From Streptomyces venezuelae (GTDB lineage: Bacteria > Actinomycetota > Actinomycetes > Streptomycetales > Streptomycetaceae), in contig NZ_CP029192.1 in the NCBI RefSeq assembly GCF_008642315.1, positions 6,944,001-7,008,000 on the forward strand: a stretch of 64,000 bases of DNA, written 5' to 3'. Within the stretch, counting starts at the first letter, position 1, and each line of letters begins with the position of its first letter. Made by a program: the position numbers and the translations under genes. The notes beneath the pieces were generated by a model. The model had not been told where the DNA came from, did not search any database, and saw nothing but the letters and a program-made list of their open reading frames with translations. Below, piece after piece: positions 13,880-21,305 of this stretch.

Positions 13880-14722
13880 TCAGGCCGTTTCGTTGGAGTC
13901 GATCAGTTCGTCCGTGGTTGTTCCCTGGCGCCAGTAGCCCGAGAACGACACGCGCTTGCGGTCGTGGCCGCGGTCGGCGACGAGGTGGCGGCGGACGGCC
14001 TTGACGGTCGCGGACTCGCCGGCGATCCAGGCGTAGGGGGTGCCTTCGGGGAGGTCCGTGCCGCGGATGGCGTCCGCCGTGGCGCCCACGCGCGTGAGCC
14101 AGTGGATCTCGGCGTCGGCCCTGGTGGGCAGCTCTTGCCGGTCGGCGAGGTCGTGGACCTCGATCCAGACGCGGGTCGGCAGGCCCGTCGGCAGCGTCGC
14201 GAGGATGTTGGCGACGGCGGGCAGCGCCGACTCGTCGGCGGCCAGGAGCAGCCAGTCCGTGTCGTCGGGGAGGCGGAAGTCGTACGCCGAGTTCTCCTCG
14301 TCGACCGGGGCGAGGACGCCGATGCGGGAGCCCGGCCGCGCGGTCCGCGCCCAGCTGGTCGCCGGGCCGTCGGCGGGCGACGGGGCGGGGCCGTGCACGG
14401 CGAAGTCGATGATCAGCTCGTGCGGGTCGCGGCGCAGCTCACGGGTCGTGTACGTGCGCATGATGCCCCGTACCGAAGGGTCGAGGTCGCACCAGGCGGC
14501 GTACCAGTCGAGGGCGTCCCCCGATGTGGTGTCCGGCATGACCGGGGCGTCCTGGCCCGGGTGCGGCAGGAAGATCTTGACGCGCTGGTCGAGACCGGCG
14601 CTCGCCATGCGGGGCAGGTCGGCGCCGGTGAACGTCACGCGGATCATGGCGGGGGTGAGGTGCTCGGCGCGCGCCACGTCGACGTCGAAGAACCGGTACG
14701 GGGAGTCTGGGGAGTCTGTCAT
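13880..14722 (-). CDS. Siderophore-interacting protein (FAD-dependent ferric reductase)
   Basis: 280 residues of the SIP family, flavoproteins that reduce ferric siderophores in the cytoplasm to release iron. The FAD-binding domain has MRTYTTRELRRDPHELIIDFAVHG (the RxYT FAD motif) and PGSRIGVLAP. The C-terminal NAD(P)H-binding half includes WLLLAADESALPAVANIL and YAWIAGESATVKAVRRHLV. Its ATG (14722) overlaps the stop of the upstream binding-protein gene by four bases (ATGA), so the two are translationally coupled. Iron regulation is probably through the shared iron box at 15796-15814. Confidence 0.92.
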   Translation of the reverse strand: MTDSPDSPYRFFDVDVARAEHLTPAMIRVTFTGADLPRMASAGLDQRVKIFLPHPGQDAPVMPDTTSGDALDWYAAWCDLDPSVRGIMRTYTTRELRRDPHELIIDFAVHGPAPSPADGPATSWARTARPGSRIGVLAPVDEENSAYDFRLPDDTDWLLLAADESALPAVANILATLPTGLPTRVWIEVHDLADRQELPTRADAEIHWLTRVGATADAIRGTDLPEGTPYAWIAGESATVKAVRRHLVADRGHDRKRVSFSGYWRQGTTTDELIDSNETA

Positions 14723-15765
14723 CGCTTGAGCCTCTTCGACTTCTCGACGGCGGCGGCGAGCCGCTCGAGGACGGGTGCGTAACCGGCGTAGCTGTAGCGC
14801 TCTTCCATCGGCCACGGGATGGTCTGGCCGGCGGCCACGGCCGGGAGCTTGTTCCAGGTGGGTTTCTTCGCGAGCTCCTTGGCCGGGAGCGCCGACGTAC
14901 GGTTGTCGATCATGATGAGGTCGGCGTGGTACCGGTCGGCGTTCTCCCAGCCGAGGAACTCCCAGAAGCCCCACTCGTCGCTCTTCTTGCCCTCGACGAA
15001 CTCGATGCCGAGGTCCTTGAAGTAGTTGAGGTCGCAGTAGGAGTCGGGGACAGCGACGTACATCTGGTCGGCGGTGCCCGTCATCGCCATGACCTTGAGG
15101 CCGCGGTTGGCCTCCGCGGCCTTGCGCAGGGTCCGTTCGGCGCGGTGGAAGCGGGCCTTCGCGGCGCGCACGCGTTCCGTCTCCAGGTCCGCGCCGAGGG
15201 AGGCGGCCAGCTCGGTGTAGCGCTTCAGCGGTTCCTTCAGGGAGGTGCGGGCGACGCTGATGCCGACGGTGGGGGCGAGGGAGGCGATCTTCTCGGTGCT
15301 CTCCTCGGGCACGTACCACAGGGCGGGCGCCGGGAACATGTTGCTGATCAGCAGGTCGGGTTCGAGGGCCGCGTACTTCTCGATGTTGAACTGGCCCCAT
15401 TCGGTGCCGAGGCTGGTGAGCCCCTTCAGGTTCAGGTCGCCTGCCTGGGGGTTCGGCTTTCCGCCGACGGGCTCGGAGGGGCCGAAGACCCCCTTGCACT
15501 CGATGCCGTAGTCGTGCAGGGCGGCCGCCGCGCTGATGAAGGCGACGATGTTCTTCGGGTGTTCCTCGGTCGCGGCCGTCTTGCCGCGGTCGTCCTTGAA
15601 CCTCCAGGACCCGCCGCCCCCGCCGCCCTTGCCGTTCTTGCCGGACGCGGAGGAGCCGCTGTCGCCGCAGGCGGTGAGCAGGGCGCCGAGGCCGAGGGCG
15701 CCGCCCGCGAGGAGTACGCGGCGGCGGTTCGGGGCAGGTGAGGGGGAGCGCCGGGCTGCGCGCAT
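14719..15765 (-). CDS. Iron-siderophore ABC transporter substrate-binding lipoprotein
   Basis: 348 residues. The signal peptide has a twin-arginine-like NRRRVLLAG and a lipobox LLTAC, so it is anchored outside the membrane at Cys33 or so. A Gly-rich linker precedes a FecB/FhuD-type fold (EHPKNIVAFISAAAALHDYGIECKGVFGP, DLLISNMFP, SYCDLNYFKDLGIEFVEGKK). It captures ferric siderophores for the divergent FecCD permeases and ATPase. It is first in a two-gene minus-strand operon with the siderophore-interacting protein. The siderophore itself cannot be read from sequence. Confidence 0.92.
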   Translation of the reverse strand: MRAARRSPSPAPNRRRVLLAGGALGLGALLTACGDSGSSASGKNGKGGGGGGSWRFKDDRGKTAATEEHPKNIVAFISAAAALHDYGIECKGVFGPSEPVGGKPNPQAGDLNLKGLTSLGTEWGQFNIEKYAALEPDLLISNMFPAPALWYVPEESTEKIASLAPTVGISVARTSLKEPLKRYTELAASLGADLETERVRAAKARFHRAERTLRKAAEANRGLKVMAMTGTADQMYVAVPDSYCDLNYFKDLGIEFVEGKKSDEWGFWEFLGWENADRYHADLIMIDNRTSALPAKELAKKPTWNKLPAVAAGQTIPWPMEERYSYAGYAPVLERLAAAVEKSKRLKR

Positions 15766-15795
15766 GGGTGGTGCTTCTCTCGTCGAAGTCCAGTG

Positions 15796-15814
15796 GGAGG
15801 GTAGGCTAACCTAA
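15796..15814. promoter_or_regulatory. DtxR/IdeR-type iron box between divergent siderophore genes
   Basis: GGAGGGTAGGCTAACCTAA matches 16 of 19 positions of the DtxR/IdeR palindrome (TTAGGTTAGGCTAACCTAA). In Streptomyces the regulator would be DmdR1. It lies 30 bases from the minus-strand start (15765) and 4 bases from the plus-strand start (15819), and overlaps a TAGGCT -10-like hexamer (15802-15807). It can therefore repress both operons when iron is sufficient. Confidence 0.9.
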
Positions 15815-15818
15815 CCAG

Positions 15819-16862
15819 GTGTTGGTCGACAGTCCCCCAGAATCGCGCGCGGAGACCGCCGCCGCGCCCCCCGGACGCCGCGCGATACGCAGCGTCGGGC
15901 TGCTCGTCGCGCTGGCCGTCCTGCTCCTCGTGTTCCTCGCGAGCATCGCGGTCGGCGCCAAATCGATGTCCATGGACCAGGTCTGGCACGGTCTGTTTCA
16001 GGACACCGGGACGTACGGGGACGTGGTGGTCGGCGAGCGGCTCGCCCGCAGCCTCCTCGGACTGCTCGCCGGAGTCGCGCTCGGCCTCTCCGGCGCCGTC
16101 CTCCAGGCGCTCACCCGCAACCCGCTGGCCGACCCCGGACTGCTCGGCATCAACCTCGGCGCCTCGGCCGCCGTCGTCAGCGCGATCAGCTTCTTCGGCG
16201 TCACCTCGCTGAGCGGCTACGTGTGGTTCGCCTTCACCGGCGCGCTGCTCGTCGGCGTACTGCTCTACTTCCTCGGCGGATCGCGCGGAGCGACCCCGGT
16301 ACGGCTCGCGCTCGCCGGCACCGCGCTCAGCGCCGCCCTCTACGGCTATCTGCAGGCCGTCATGATCATGGACGGCGCGGCGCTGAACAAGATGCGCTTC
16401 TGGACGGTCGGCTCCCTCGCCTCCGCCAACATGGACACCATCAAGCAGGTGCTGCCCTTCCTCGCGATCGGCACCGTGCTCGCCCTCTCCCTGGCCCGGC
16501 CGCTGAACGCCATGGCCATGGGCGACGACACCGCCCGCGCCCTCGGCGCGCACCTCACGCGCACCCGCGTCCTGTCCATGGCGGCGGCGACCCTGCTCTG
16601 CGGCGCCGCGACCGCCGCCTGCGGCCCGATCGTGTTCGTCGGCCTGATGGTGCCGCACATGGTGCGTTCCTTCACCGGGCCCGACATGCGCTGGATCCTG
16701 CCGTACTCGGCCGTCCTCTCGCCGGTCCTGCTGCTCGGCGCGGACGTCGTCGGACGCGTCGTGGCCCGGCCCGCCGAACTCCAGGTCGGCATCGTGACCG
16801 CGGTCATCGGCGCGCCGGTCTTCATCTTCCTCGTACGTCGGCGCAAGGTGGCCCAGCTGTGA
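15819..16862 (+). CDS. FecCD-family iron-siderophore permease, first subunit
   Basis: 347-residue multi-spanning permease of the BtuC/FecCD family. An early membrane segment (SVGLLVALAVLLLVFLASIAVGA) is followed by the family motif RLARSLLGLLAGVALGLSGAVLQALTRNPLADPGLLGINLGA. It forms a heterodimer with the next gene and couples to the ATPase at 17949. The GTG start is only five bases from the iron box and about 12 bases from a -10-like TAGGCT, with no ribosome binding site, so translation is probably leaderless or nearly so. Its stop overlaps the next start (GTGA). Confidence 0.93.
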   Translation: MLVDSPPESRAETAAAPPGRRAIRSVGLLVALAVLLLVFLASIAVGAKSMSMDQVWHGLFQDTGTYGDVVVGERLARSLLGLLAGVALGLSGAVLQALTRNPLADPGLLGINLGASAAVVSAISFFGVTSLSGYVWFAFTGALLVGVLLYFLGGSRGATPVRLALAGTALSAALYGYLQAVMIMDGAALNKMRFWTVGSLASANMDTIKQVLPFLAIGTVLALSLARPLNAMAMGDDTARALGAHLTRTRVLSMAAATLLCGAATAACGPIVFVGLMVPHMVRSFTGPDMRWILPYSAVLSPVLLLGADVVGRVVARPAELQVGIVTAVIGAPVFIFLVRRRKVAQL

Positions 16863-17887
16863 AGGCGATACGCACCCGGGGCGGCCTCTCCGTCCGCCTC
16901 GACGTCCGCACGGCCGTGGTCATCGCGCTCCTCGTGGTCGCCGCGCTCGTGTCCGGCGTCGTCCTGATCGGCACGGGCGACTTCTACATCCCGGCCGCGG
17001 ACGTCGTCCGCACCCTGTTCGGCAACGGCGACGCGGGGCAGGAGTTCATCATCAACGACCTGCGGCTGCCGCGGGTCCTCGTCGGCCTCCTGGTGGGCGC
17101 GGCCCTCGGGCTCGGCGGTGCGCTGTTCCAGTCCATCGCCCGCAATCCGCTGGGCAGCCCGGACGTGCTCGGCCTCGGGCAGGGCTCGACCGCCGGGGCG
17201 CTCACCATGATCGTCCTGTTCCAGGGCAGTGCGGTGCAGGTCGCGGCCGGCGCCCTCGTCGGCGGTCTCGTCACCGGCCTCGCGATCTATCTGCTCGCCT
17301 GGAAGCGCGGCGTGCACGGGTACCGCCTCGTCCTCGTGGGCATCGGCGTCTCCGCGTTCATCACCGCCATCAACGGCTACCTGCTCACCAAGGCGGACTT
17401 CGTCGACGCCGCCCGTTCCGTGGTCTGGATGACCGGCTCCCTCAACGGCCGCGACTGGGACCAGGTCTGGCCGCTGCTCGTCCTCTGCGCCGTCCTCGTA
17501 CCGCTCGTGCTCGTGTACGGGCGTCCGCTACGGATGCTGGAGATGGGCGAGGACGTCGCGAACTCGCTGGGCGTACGCGTCGAACGCACCCGGTTCGTGC
17601 TCCTCGGCGCCTCCGTGCTGCTCACCGCGGCCGCCACCGCCGCGGCGGGCCCCGTCAGCTTCGTCGCGCTCACCGCACCCCAGCTGGCGCGCCGCCTCAC
17701 GCGCGCGCCGGGCCCCAACCTGATGCCCGCCATGTTCATGGGCGCCACGCTCCTGATCGTCGCGGACTGGGCCTCGCAGCGGGCCTTCGGCGCCGACCAG
17801 CTGCCCGTCGGCGTCGTCACCGGCGTGCTCGGCGGCGTCTACCTGCTGTGGCTGCTCGTCAGCCAGCGCAAGGCGGGACGGATATGA
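16859..17887 (+). CDS. FecCD-family iron-siderophore permease, second subunit
   Basis: 342-residue paralogous permease, with RLPRVLVGLLVGAALGLGGALFQSIARNPLGSPDVLGLGQG and several hydrophobic segments, ending LLWLLVSQRKAGRI. The GTG at 16859 overlaps the previous stop as GTGA. An upstream in-frame extension to 16223 is a shadow of the first permease in another frame. Works with the first permease and the following ATPase to import ferric siderophore. Confidence 0.93.
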   Translation: MKAIRTRGGLSVRLDVRTAVVIALLVVAALVSGVVLIGTGDFYIPAADVVRTLFGNGDAGQEFIINDLRLPRVLVGLLVGAALGLGGALFQSIARNPLGSPDVLGLGQGSTAGALTMIVLFQGSAVQVAAGALVGGLVTGLAIYLLAWKRGVHGYRLVLVGIGVSAFITAINGYLLTKADFVDAARSVVWMTGSLNGRDWDQVWPLLVLCAVLVPLVLVYGRPLRMLEMGEDVANSLGVRVERTRFVLLGASVLLTAAATAAAGPVSFVALTAPQLARRLTRAPGPNLMPAMFMGATLLIVADWASQRAFGADQLPVGVVTGVLGGVYLLWLLVSQRKAGRI

Positions 17888-17948
17888 AGCCCCGCCGCGA
17901 ACCCGTACCACCCACGACGTACCACCCCACGACCAGGAGCGTGCTGCT

Positions 17949-18782
17949 GTGAACCGGCTCATCGCCGACGACGTCACCCTCGGCTATGACCAGCGCGTCA
18001 TCGCGGAGAAGCTGTCCGTCGAGATACCCGACAACTCCTTCACCGTGATCGTGGGCCCCAACGCCTGCGGCAAGTCCACGCTGCTGCGCGCCCTGTCCCG
18101 CATGCTCAAGCCGTCCACGGGACGCGTCCTGCTCGACGGGAACGTCATCCAGTCGATGCCCGCCAAGAAGGTCGCGAGGACGCTCGGGCTGCTCCCGCAG
18201 TCATCCGTCGCGCCCGACGGCATCACCGTCGGCGACCTCGTCGCCCGCGGCCGCTACCCCCACCAGGGGCTGCTGCGGCAGTGGTCCGAGGACGACGAGC
18301 GCATCGTCAACGAATCCATGGCCTCGACGGGCGTGGGCGAGCTCGCCGAGCGGTACGTCGACGAGCTCTCCGGCGGCCAGCGCCAGCGCGTGTGGATCGC
18401 CATGGCGCTCGCCCAGCAGACGCCGCTGCTGCTCCTCGACGAGCCCACGACGTTCCTCGACATCCAGCACCAGCTCGACGTCCTCGACCTCTGCGCCGAG
18501 CTCCACGAGGAGCAGGGCCGCACGCTCGTCGCCGTCCTGCACGACCTCAACCACGCCGCCCGCTACGCCACGCACCTCATCGCGCTGCGCGACGGCGCGG
18601 TCCTCGCCGAGGGCGCGCCGTCCGAGATCGTCACGGCGGAGCTGGTGAAGGAGGCGTTCGGGATCGACTGCCAGATCATCGACGATCCAGAGACGGGGAC
18701 GCCGCTGGTGGTGCCGGCGGCGCGGGCAGGCCGGCGGACAGCCGTTGCGGCGGGGACGTCGTCGGCTAAAGCAGCGACCTGA
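17949..18782 (+). CDS. Iron-siderophore ABC transporter ATP-binding protein
   Basis: 277 residues of the FepC/FhuC type. Walker A GPNACGKST (~36-44), signature LSGGQRQR, Walker B LLLLDEPTTFLD and the H-loop region VAVLHDLNHAARYA are all intact. It energises the two FecCD permeases. GTG start at 17949 with AGGAG eight or so bases upstream. The 3' end overlaps the convergent SCP2-like gene by 17 bases. Confidence 0.95.
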   Translation: MNRLIADDVTLGYDQRVIAEKLSVEIPDNSFTVIVGPNACGKSTLLRALSRMLKPSTGRVLLDGNVIQSMPAKKVARTLGLLPQSSVAPDGITVGDLVARGRYPHQGLLRQWSEDDERIVNESMASTGVGELAERYVDELSGGQRQRVWIAMALAQQTPLLLLDEPTTFLDIQHQLDVLDLCAELHEEQGRTLVAVLHDLNHAARYATHLIALRDGAVLAEGAPSEIVTAELVKEAFGIDCQIIDDPETGTPLVVPAARAGRRTAVAAGTSSAKAAT

Positions 18783-19113
18783 GGCGCAGCAGGTCCCGGA
18801 AGCCCGCCTCCAGCTTCACCCGGCCCGACGCCCACGCCTTCGCGAAGTTGAGCTCGCCGTCCACCATCGCGAGCAGGTCGTCGCCGGTCATCGCGAGACG
18901 GATCTCCGCCTTCTCGCGCGGCGGCCCCGGGTGGCTGTCCAGCACCGTGATCCGGCCGTTCTCGAGACGCCCGGTGAATGTGACGTCGAGATCGGTGATC
19001 CGGCAGCTCAGCGAGCGGTTCAGAGCAGCGGCACTGCGCACGTCGCCGTCGGCCGACGCGAGGGTGTCCGAGAGTTTGTCGAGTGCTGTACGGCACTCCG
19101 CCATGGTCGCCAT
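18766..19113 (-). CDS. SCP2 sterol-binding domain protein
   Basis: 115-residue single-domain protein resembling the SCP2 lipid-binding fold: DVTFTGRLENGRITVL, AEIRLAMTGDDLLAMVDGELNFAKAWASGRVKLEAGFRDLLRLRSLL. No signal peptide. The ligand in actinobacteria is unknown. Start ATG at 19113 (19104 possible). A minus-strand TACGGT (19122-19127) lies eight bases before it, with no ribosome binding site, so it is likely leaderless and divergent from the small gene at 19156. Confidence 0.82.
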   Translation of the reverse strand: MATMAECRTALDKLSDTLASADGDVRSAAALNRSLSCRITDLDVTFTGRLENGRITVLDSHPGPPREKAEIRLAMTGDDLLAMVDGELNFAKAWASGRVKLEAGFRDLLRLRSLL

Positions 19114-19155
19114 CGTGATCGACCGTACCCCAGGCCTTCGCGGTAGCGTCGTGCC

Positions 19156-19470
19156 ATGAGCGACTCTTTCGCGGGCCCCGGACAGGGGGAGGCGGTGGAG
19201 CCGGAGCACCAGGCTCCGGACGATCCTTCGTACGACCCCGCCGCCCCCGCGCCCCTCGGCGTCGAGCGCACGCCCACCGGCAACGCCGAGGTGGACGCGT
19301 GTCTGGCCCGGCTCGGCGACGCGGACCACCTCGCCACGGACGGCCACATCGAGGTGTACGAGGATGTACACCGGGGCCTGCGCGAGGCGCTGACCGCGCT
19401 CGACGCGCGCCCCGGCCCGCCGGCGCCCACCGGGGCACCGACAACTCGATCTTCGTACGACAGGAGCTGA
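19156..19470 (+). CDS. Small conserved protein of unknown function upstream of tlyA
   Basis: 104 residues with no recognisable domain. The N-terminal ~45 residues are acidic and Pro/Ala-rich, probably disordered. Residues ~42-85 look helical (GNAEVDACLARLGDADHLATDGHIEVYEDVHRGLREALTALDA). TAGCGT (19144-19149) ends six bases before the ATG and there is no ribosome binding site, which fits leaderless translation. It ends seven bases before tlyA, so it is probably the first gene of the tlyA-nadK operon. Confidence 0.8.
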   Translation: MSDSFAGPGQGEAVEPEHQAPDDPSYDPAAPAPLGVERTPTGNAEVDACLARLGDADHLATDGHIEVYEDVHRGLREALTALDARPGPPAPTGAPTTRSSYDRS

Positions 19471-19477
19471 ACCGAAC

Positions 19478-20293
19478 GTGGCAGGAGTGGCACGACGCCG
19501 CCTCGACGCCGAGCTCGTCCGCAGGAAGCTCGCGCGCTCGCGCGAGCACGCGAGCCAGCTGATCGCCGCAGGCCGGGTCGCGGTCGGCAAGACCGTCGCG
19601 ACCAAGGCGGCGACGCAGGTCGAGACGGCCGCCGCGATCGTGGTGACCCAGGACGACAGCGACCCCGACTACGTCTCGCGCGGCGGGCACAAGCTCGCGG
19701 GCGCCCTCGCCGCCTTCGGGCCGCGCGGTCTGACCGTCGAGGGGCGCCGCGCGCTGGACGCGGGCGCGTCCACCGGCGGCTTCACCGACGTGCTGCTGCG
19801 CGCGGGCGTCGCGCACGTCGTCGCCGTCGACGTCGGTTACGGGCAGCTCGCCTGGTCGCTGCAGAGCGACGACCGGGTCACCGTGAAGGACCGTACGAAC
19901 GTACGCGAGTTGACGCTCGAAGCGGTCGACGGGATTCCTGTCGACGTGGTCGTCGGGGACCTCTCCTTCATCCCGCTCGGCCTGGTGCTGCCCGCCCTGG
20001 TGCGGTGCGCGGCGCCCGACGCGGACCTCGTCCTCATGGTCAAGCCGCAGTTCGAGGTCGGCAAGGAACGGCTCGGCAGCGGCGGTGTCGTGCGCAGCGC
20101 CGAACTGCGGGCGGACGCCGTGCGGGGCGTGGCACGGCAGGCGTGGGGGCTCGGCCTCGGGGTGCGCGGGGTGACCGCGAGCCCGCTGCCCGGGCCCTCC
20201 GGCAACGTCGAGTACTTTCTGTGGCTGCGCGCCGGTGCCGATGAGCTGGACCCGGCGGATGTTGACCGTGCCGTGGCGGAGGGGCCCCGTTGA
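19478..20293 (+). CDS. tlyA: TlyA family rRNA (cytidine-2'-O)-methyltransferase
   Basis: 271 residues. An N-terminal S4 RNA-binding domain (RRRLDAELVRRKLARSREHASQLIAAGRVAVG, ~7-60) is followed by an FtsJ-type methyltransferase with VSRGGHKLAGAL and the SAM motif LDAGASTGGFTDVLLRAG (~92-108), DVGYGQLAW and the catalytic-region MVKPQFEVG. In Mycobacterium, TlyA 2'-O-methylates 16S and 23S rRNA, which affects capreomycin sensitivity. GTG start at 19478. The stop overlaps the TTG start of nadK by four bases. Confidence 0.93.
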   Translation: MAGVARRRLDAELVRRKLARSREHASQLIAAGRVAVGKTVATKAATQVETAAAIVVTQDDSDPDYVSRGGHKLAGALAAFGPRGLTVEGRRALDAGASTGGFTDVLLRAGVAHVVAVDVGYGQLAWSLQSDDRVTVKDRTNVRELTLEAVDGIPVDVVVGDLSFIPLGLVLPALVRCAAPDADLVLMVKPQFEVGKERLGSGGVVRSAELRADAVRGVARQAWGLGLGVRGVTASPLPGPSGNVEYFLWLRAGADELDPADVDRAVAEGPR

Positions 20294-21210
20294 CCGAGAC
20301 CCGAGTGACCCAGACCCGAGCTCGTACCGTCTTCCTGCTCGCGCACACCGGGCGGCCCGCGGCCATCCGCAGTGCCGAGCTCGTCGTCCAGGGGCTGCTG
20401 CGCAGCGGTCTCGGTGTACGGGTCCTGGAGGCGGAGGCGGTGGACCTGCCGCTGCCCGCCGAGGTCGAGACCGTCGAGGAGGCCACGGCCGAGTGCATCG
20501 ACGACTGCGAGCTCATCGTCGTCCTCGGCGGTGACGGGACGCTGCTGCGGGGCGCCGAGTTCGCGCGGGCGTCCGGGGTGCCGATGCTCGGGGTGAACCT
20601 CGGGCGGGTCGGCTTCCTCGCGGAGGCCGAGCGGGACGACCTCGACAAGGTCGTCGACCGGGTGGTCACCCGGGCGTACGAGGTCGAGGAGCGGATGACG
20701 ATCGACGTCGTCGTGCACCGCAACGGTGACGTCGTGCACCGCGACTGGGCGCTGAACGAGGCGGCGGTGCAGAAGGTGTCGCCCGAGCGGATGCTCGAAG
20801 TCGTCCTGGAGATCGACGGGCGGCCCGTCACGGGGTTCGGCTGCGACGGCATCGTCTGCGCGACGCCCACGGGCTCCACGGCGTACGCGTTCTCGGCGGG
20901 CGGGCCCGTGGTGTGGCCGGAGGTGGAGGCGCTGCTCATGGTGCCGATCAGTGCGCACGCGCTCTTCGCGAAGCCGCTGGTGACGTCGCCGGACTCGGTG
21001 CTGGCCGTCGAGGTCCAGCCGCATACTCCGCACGGGGTGCTGTGGTGCGACGGGCGGCGGACGCTCGAGCTGCCCTCGGGGGCGCGGGTCGAGGTGCGGC
21101 GGGGTGAGGTGCCGGTGCGGTTGGCTCGGCTGCACCATGCGTCGTTCACGGACCGCCTTGTCGCCAAGTTCGCGTTGCCGGTTTCCGGGTGGCGGGGGGC
21201 TCCGCAGTAA
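20290..21210 (+). CDS. nadK: NAD kinase
   Basis: 306 residues. Makes NADP from NAD and ATP or polyphosphate. Hallmarks are VVLGGDGTLLRGAEFA (GGDG motif, ~78-85), GVNLGRVGFLAEAE, ALNEAAVQK (NE motif) and CATPTGSTAYAFSAGGPVV. TTG start at 20290 overlaps the tlyA stop (TTGA), a translational-coupling arrangement. Its place in the tlyA-nadK-recN run is conserved in actinobacteria. Confidence 0.95.
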   Translation: MTETRVTQTRARTVFLLAHTGRPAAIRSAELVVQGLLRSGLGVRVLEAEAVDLPLPAEVETVEEATAECIDDCELIVVLGGDGTLLRGAEFARASGVPMLGVNLGRVGFLAEAERDDLDKVVDRVVTRAYEVEERMTIDVVVHRNGDVVHRDWALNEAAVQKVSPERMLEVVLEIDGRPVTGFGCDGIVCATPTGSTAYAFSAGGPVVWPEVEALLMVPISAHALFAKPLVTSPDSVLAVEVQPHTPHGVLWCDGRRTLELPSGARVEVRRGEVPVRLARLHHASFTDRLVAKFALPVSGWRGAPQ

Positions 21211-21250
21211 CGCGGGTTCTCGCCGGGGGCGGTTGTGGGTGCGGGTCGGT

Positions 21251-21290
21251 GGGGGCTTGTCGCGCAGTTCCCCGCGCCCCTTGGCTACCC
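21251..21290. repeat. Dispersed Streptomyces intergenic repeat, copy 2
   Basis: CGCGCAGTTCCCCGCGCCCC and flanks lie between the convergent nadK and permease genes. The 22-bp core (21260-21281) is the reverse complement of 931-952. Both copies sit between convergent genes. Confidence 0.6.
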
Positions 21291-21305
21291 TTCGCCCCGG
21301 CGTTT

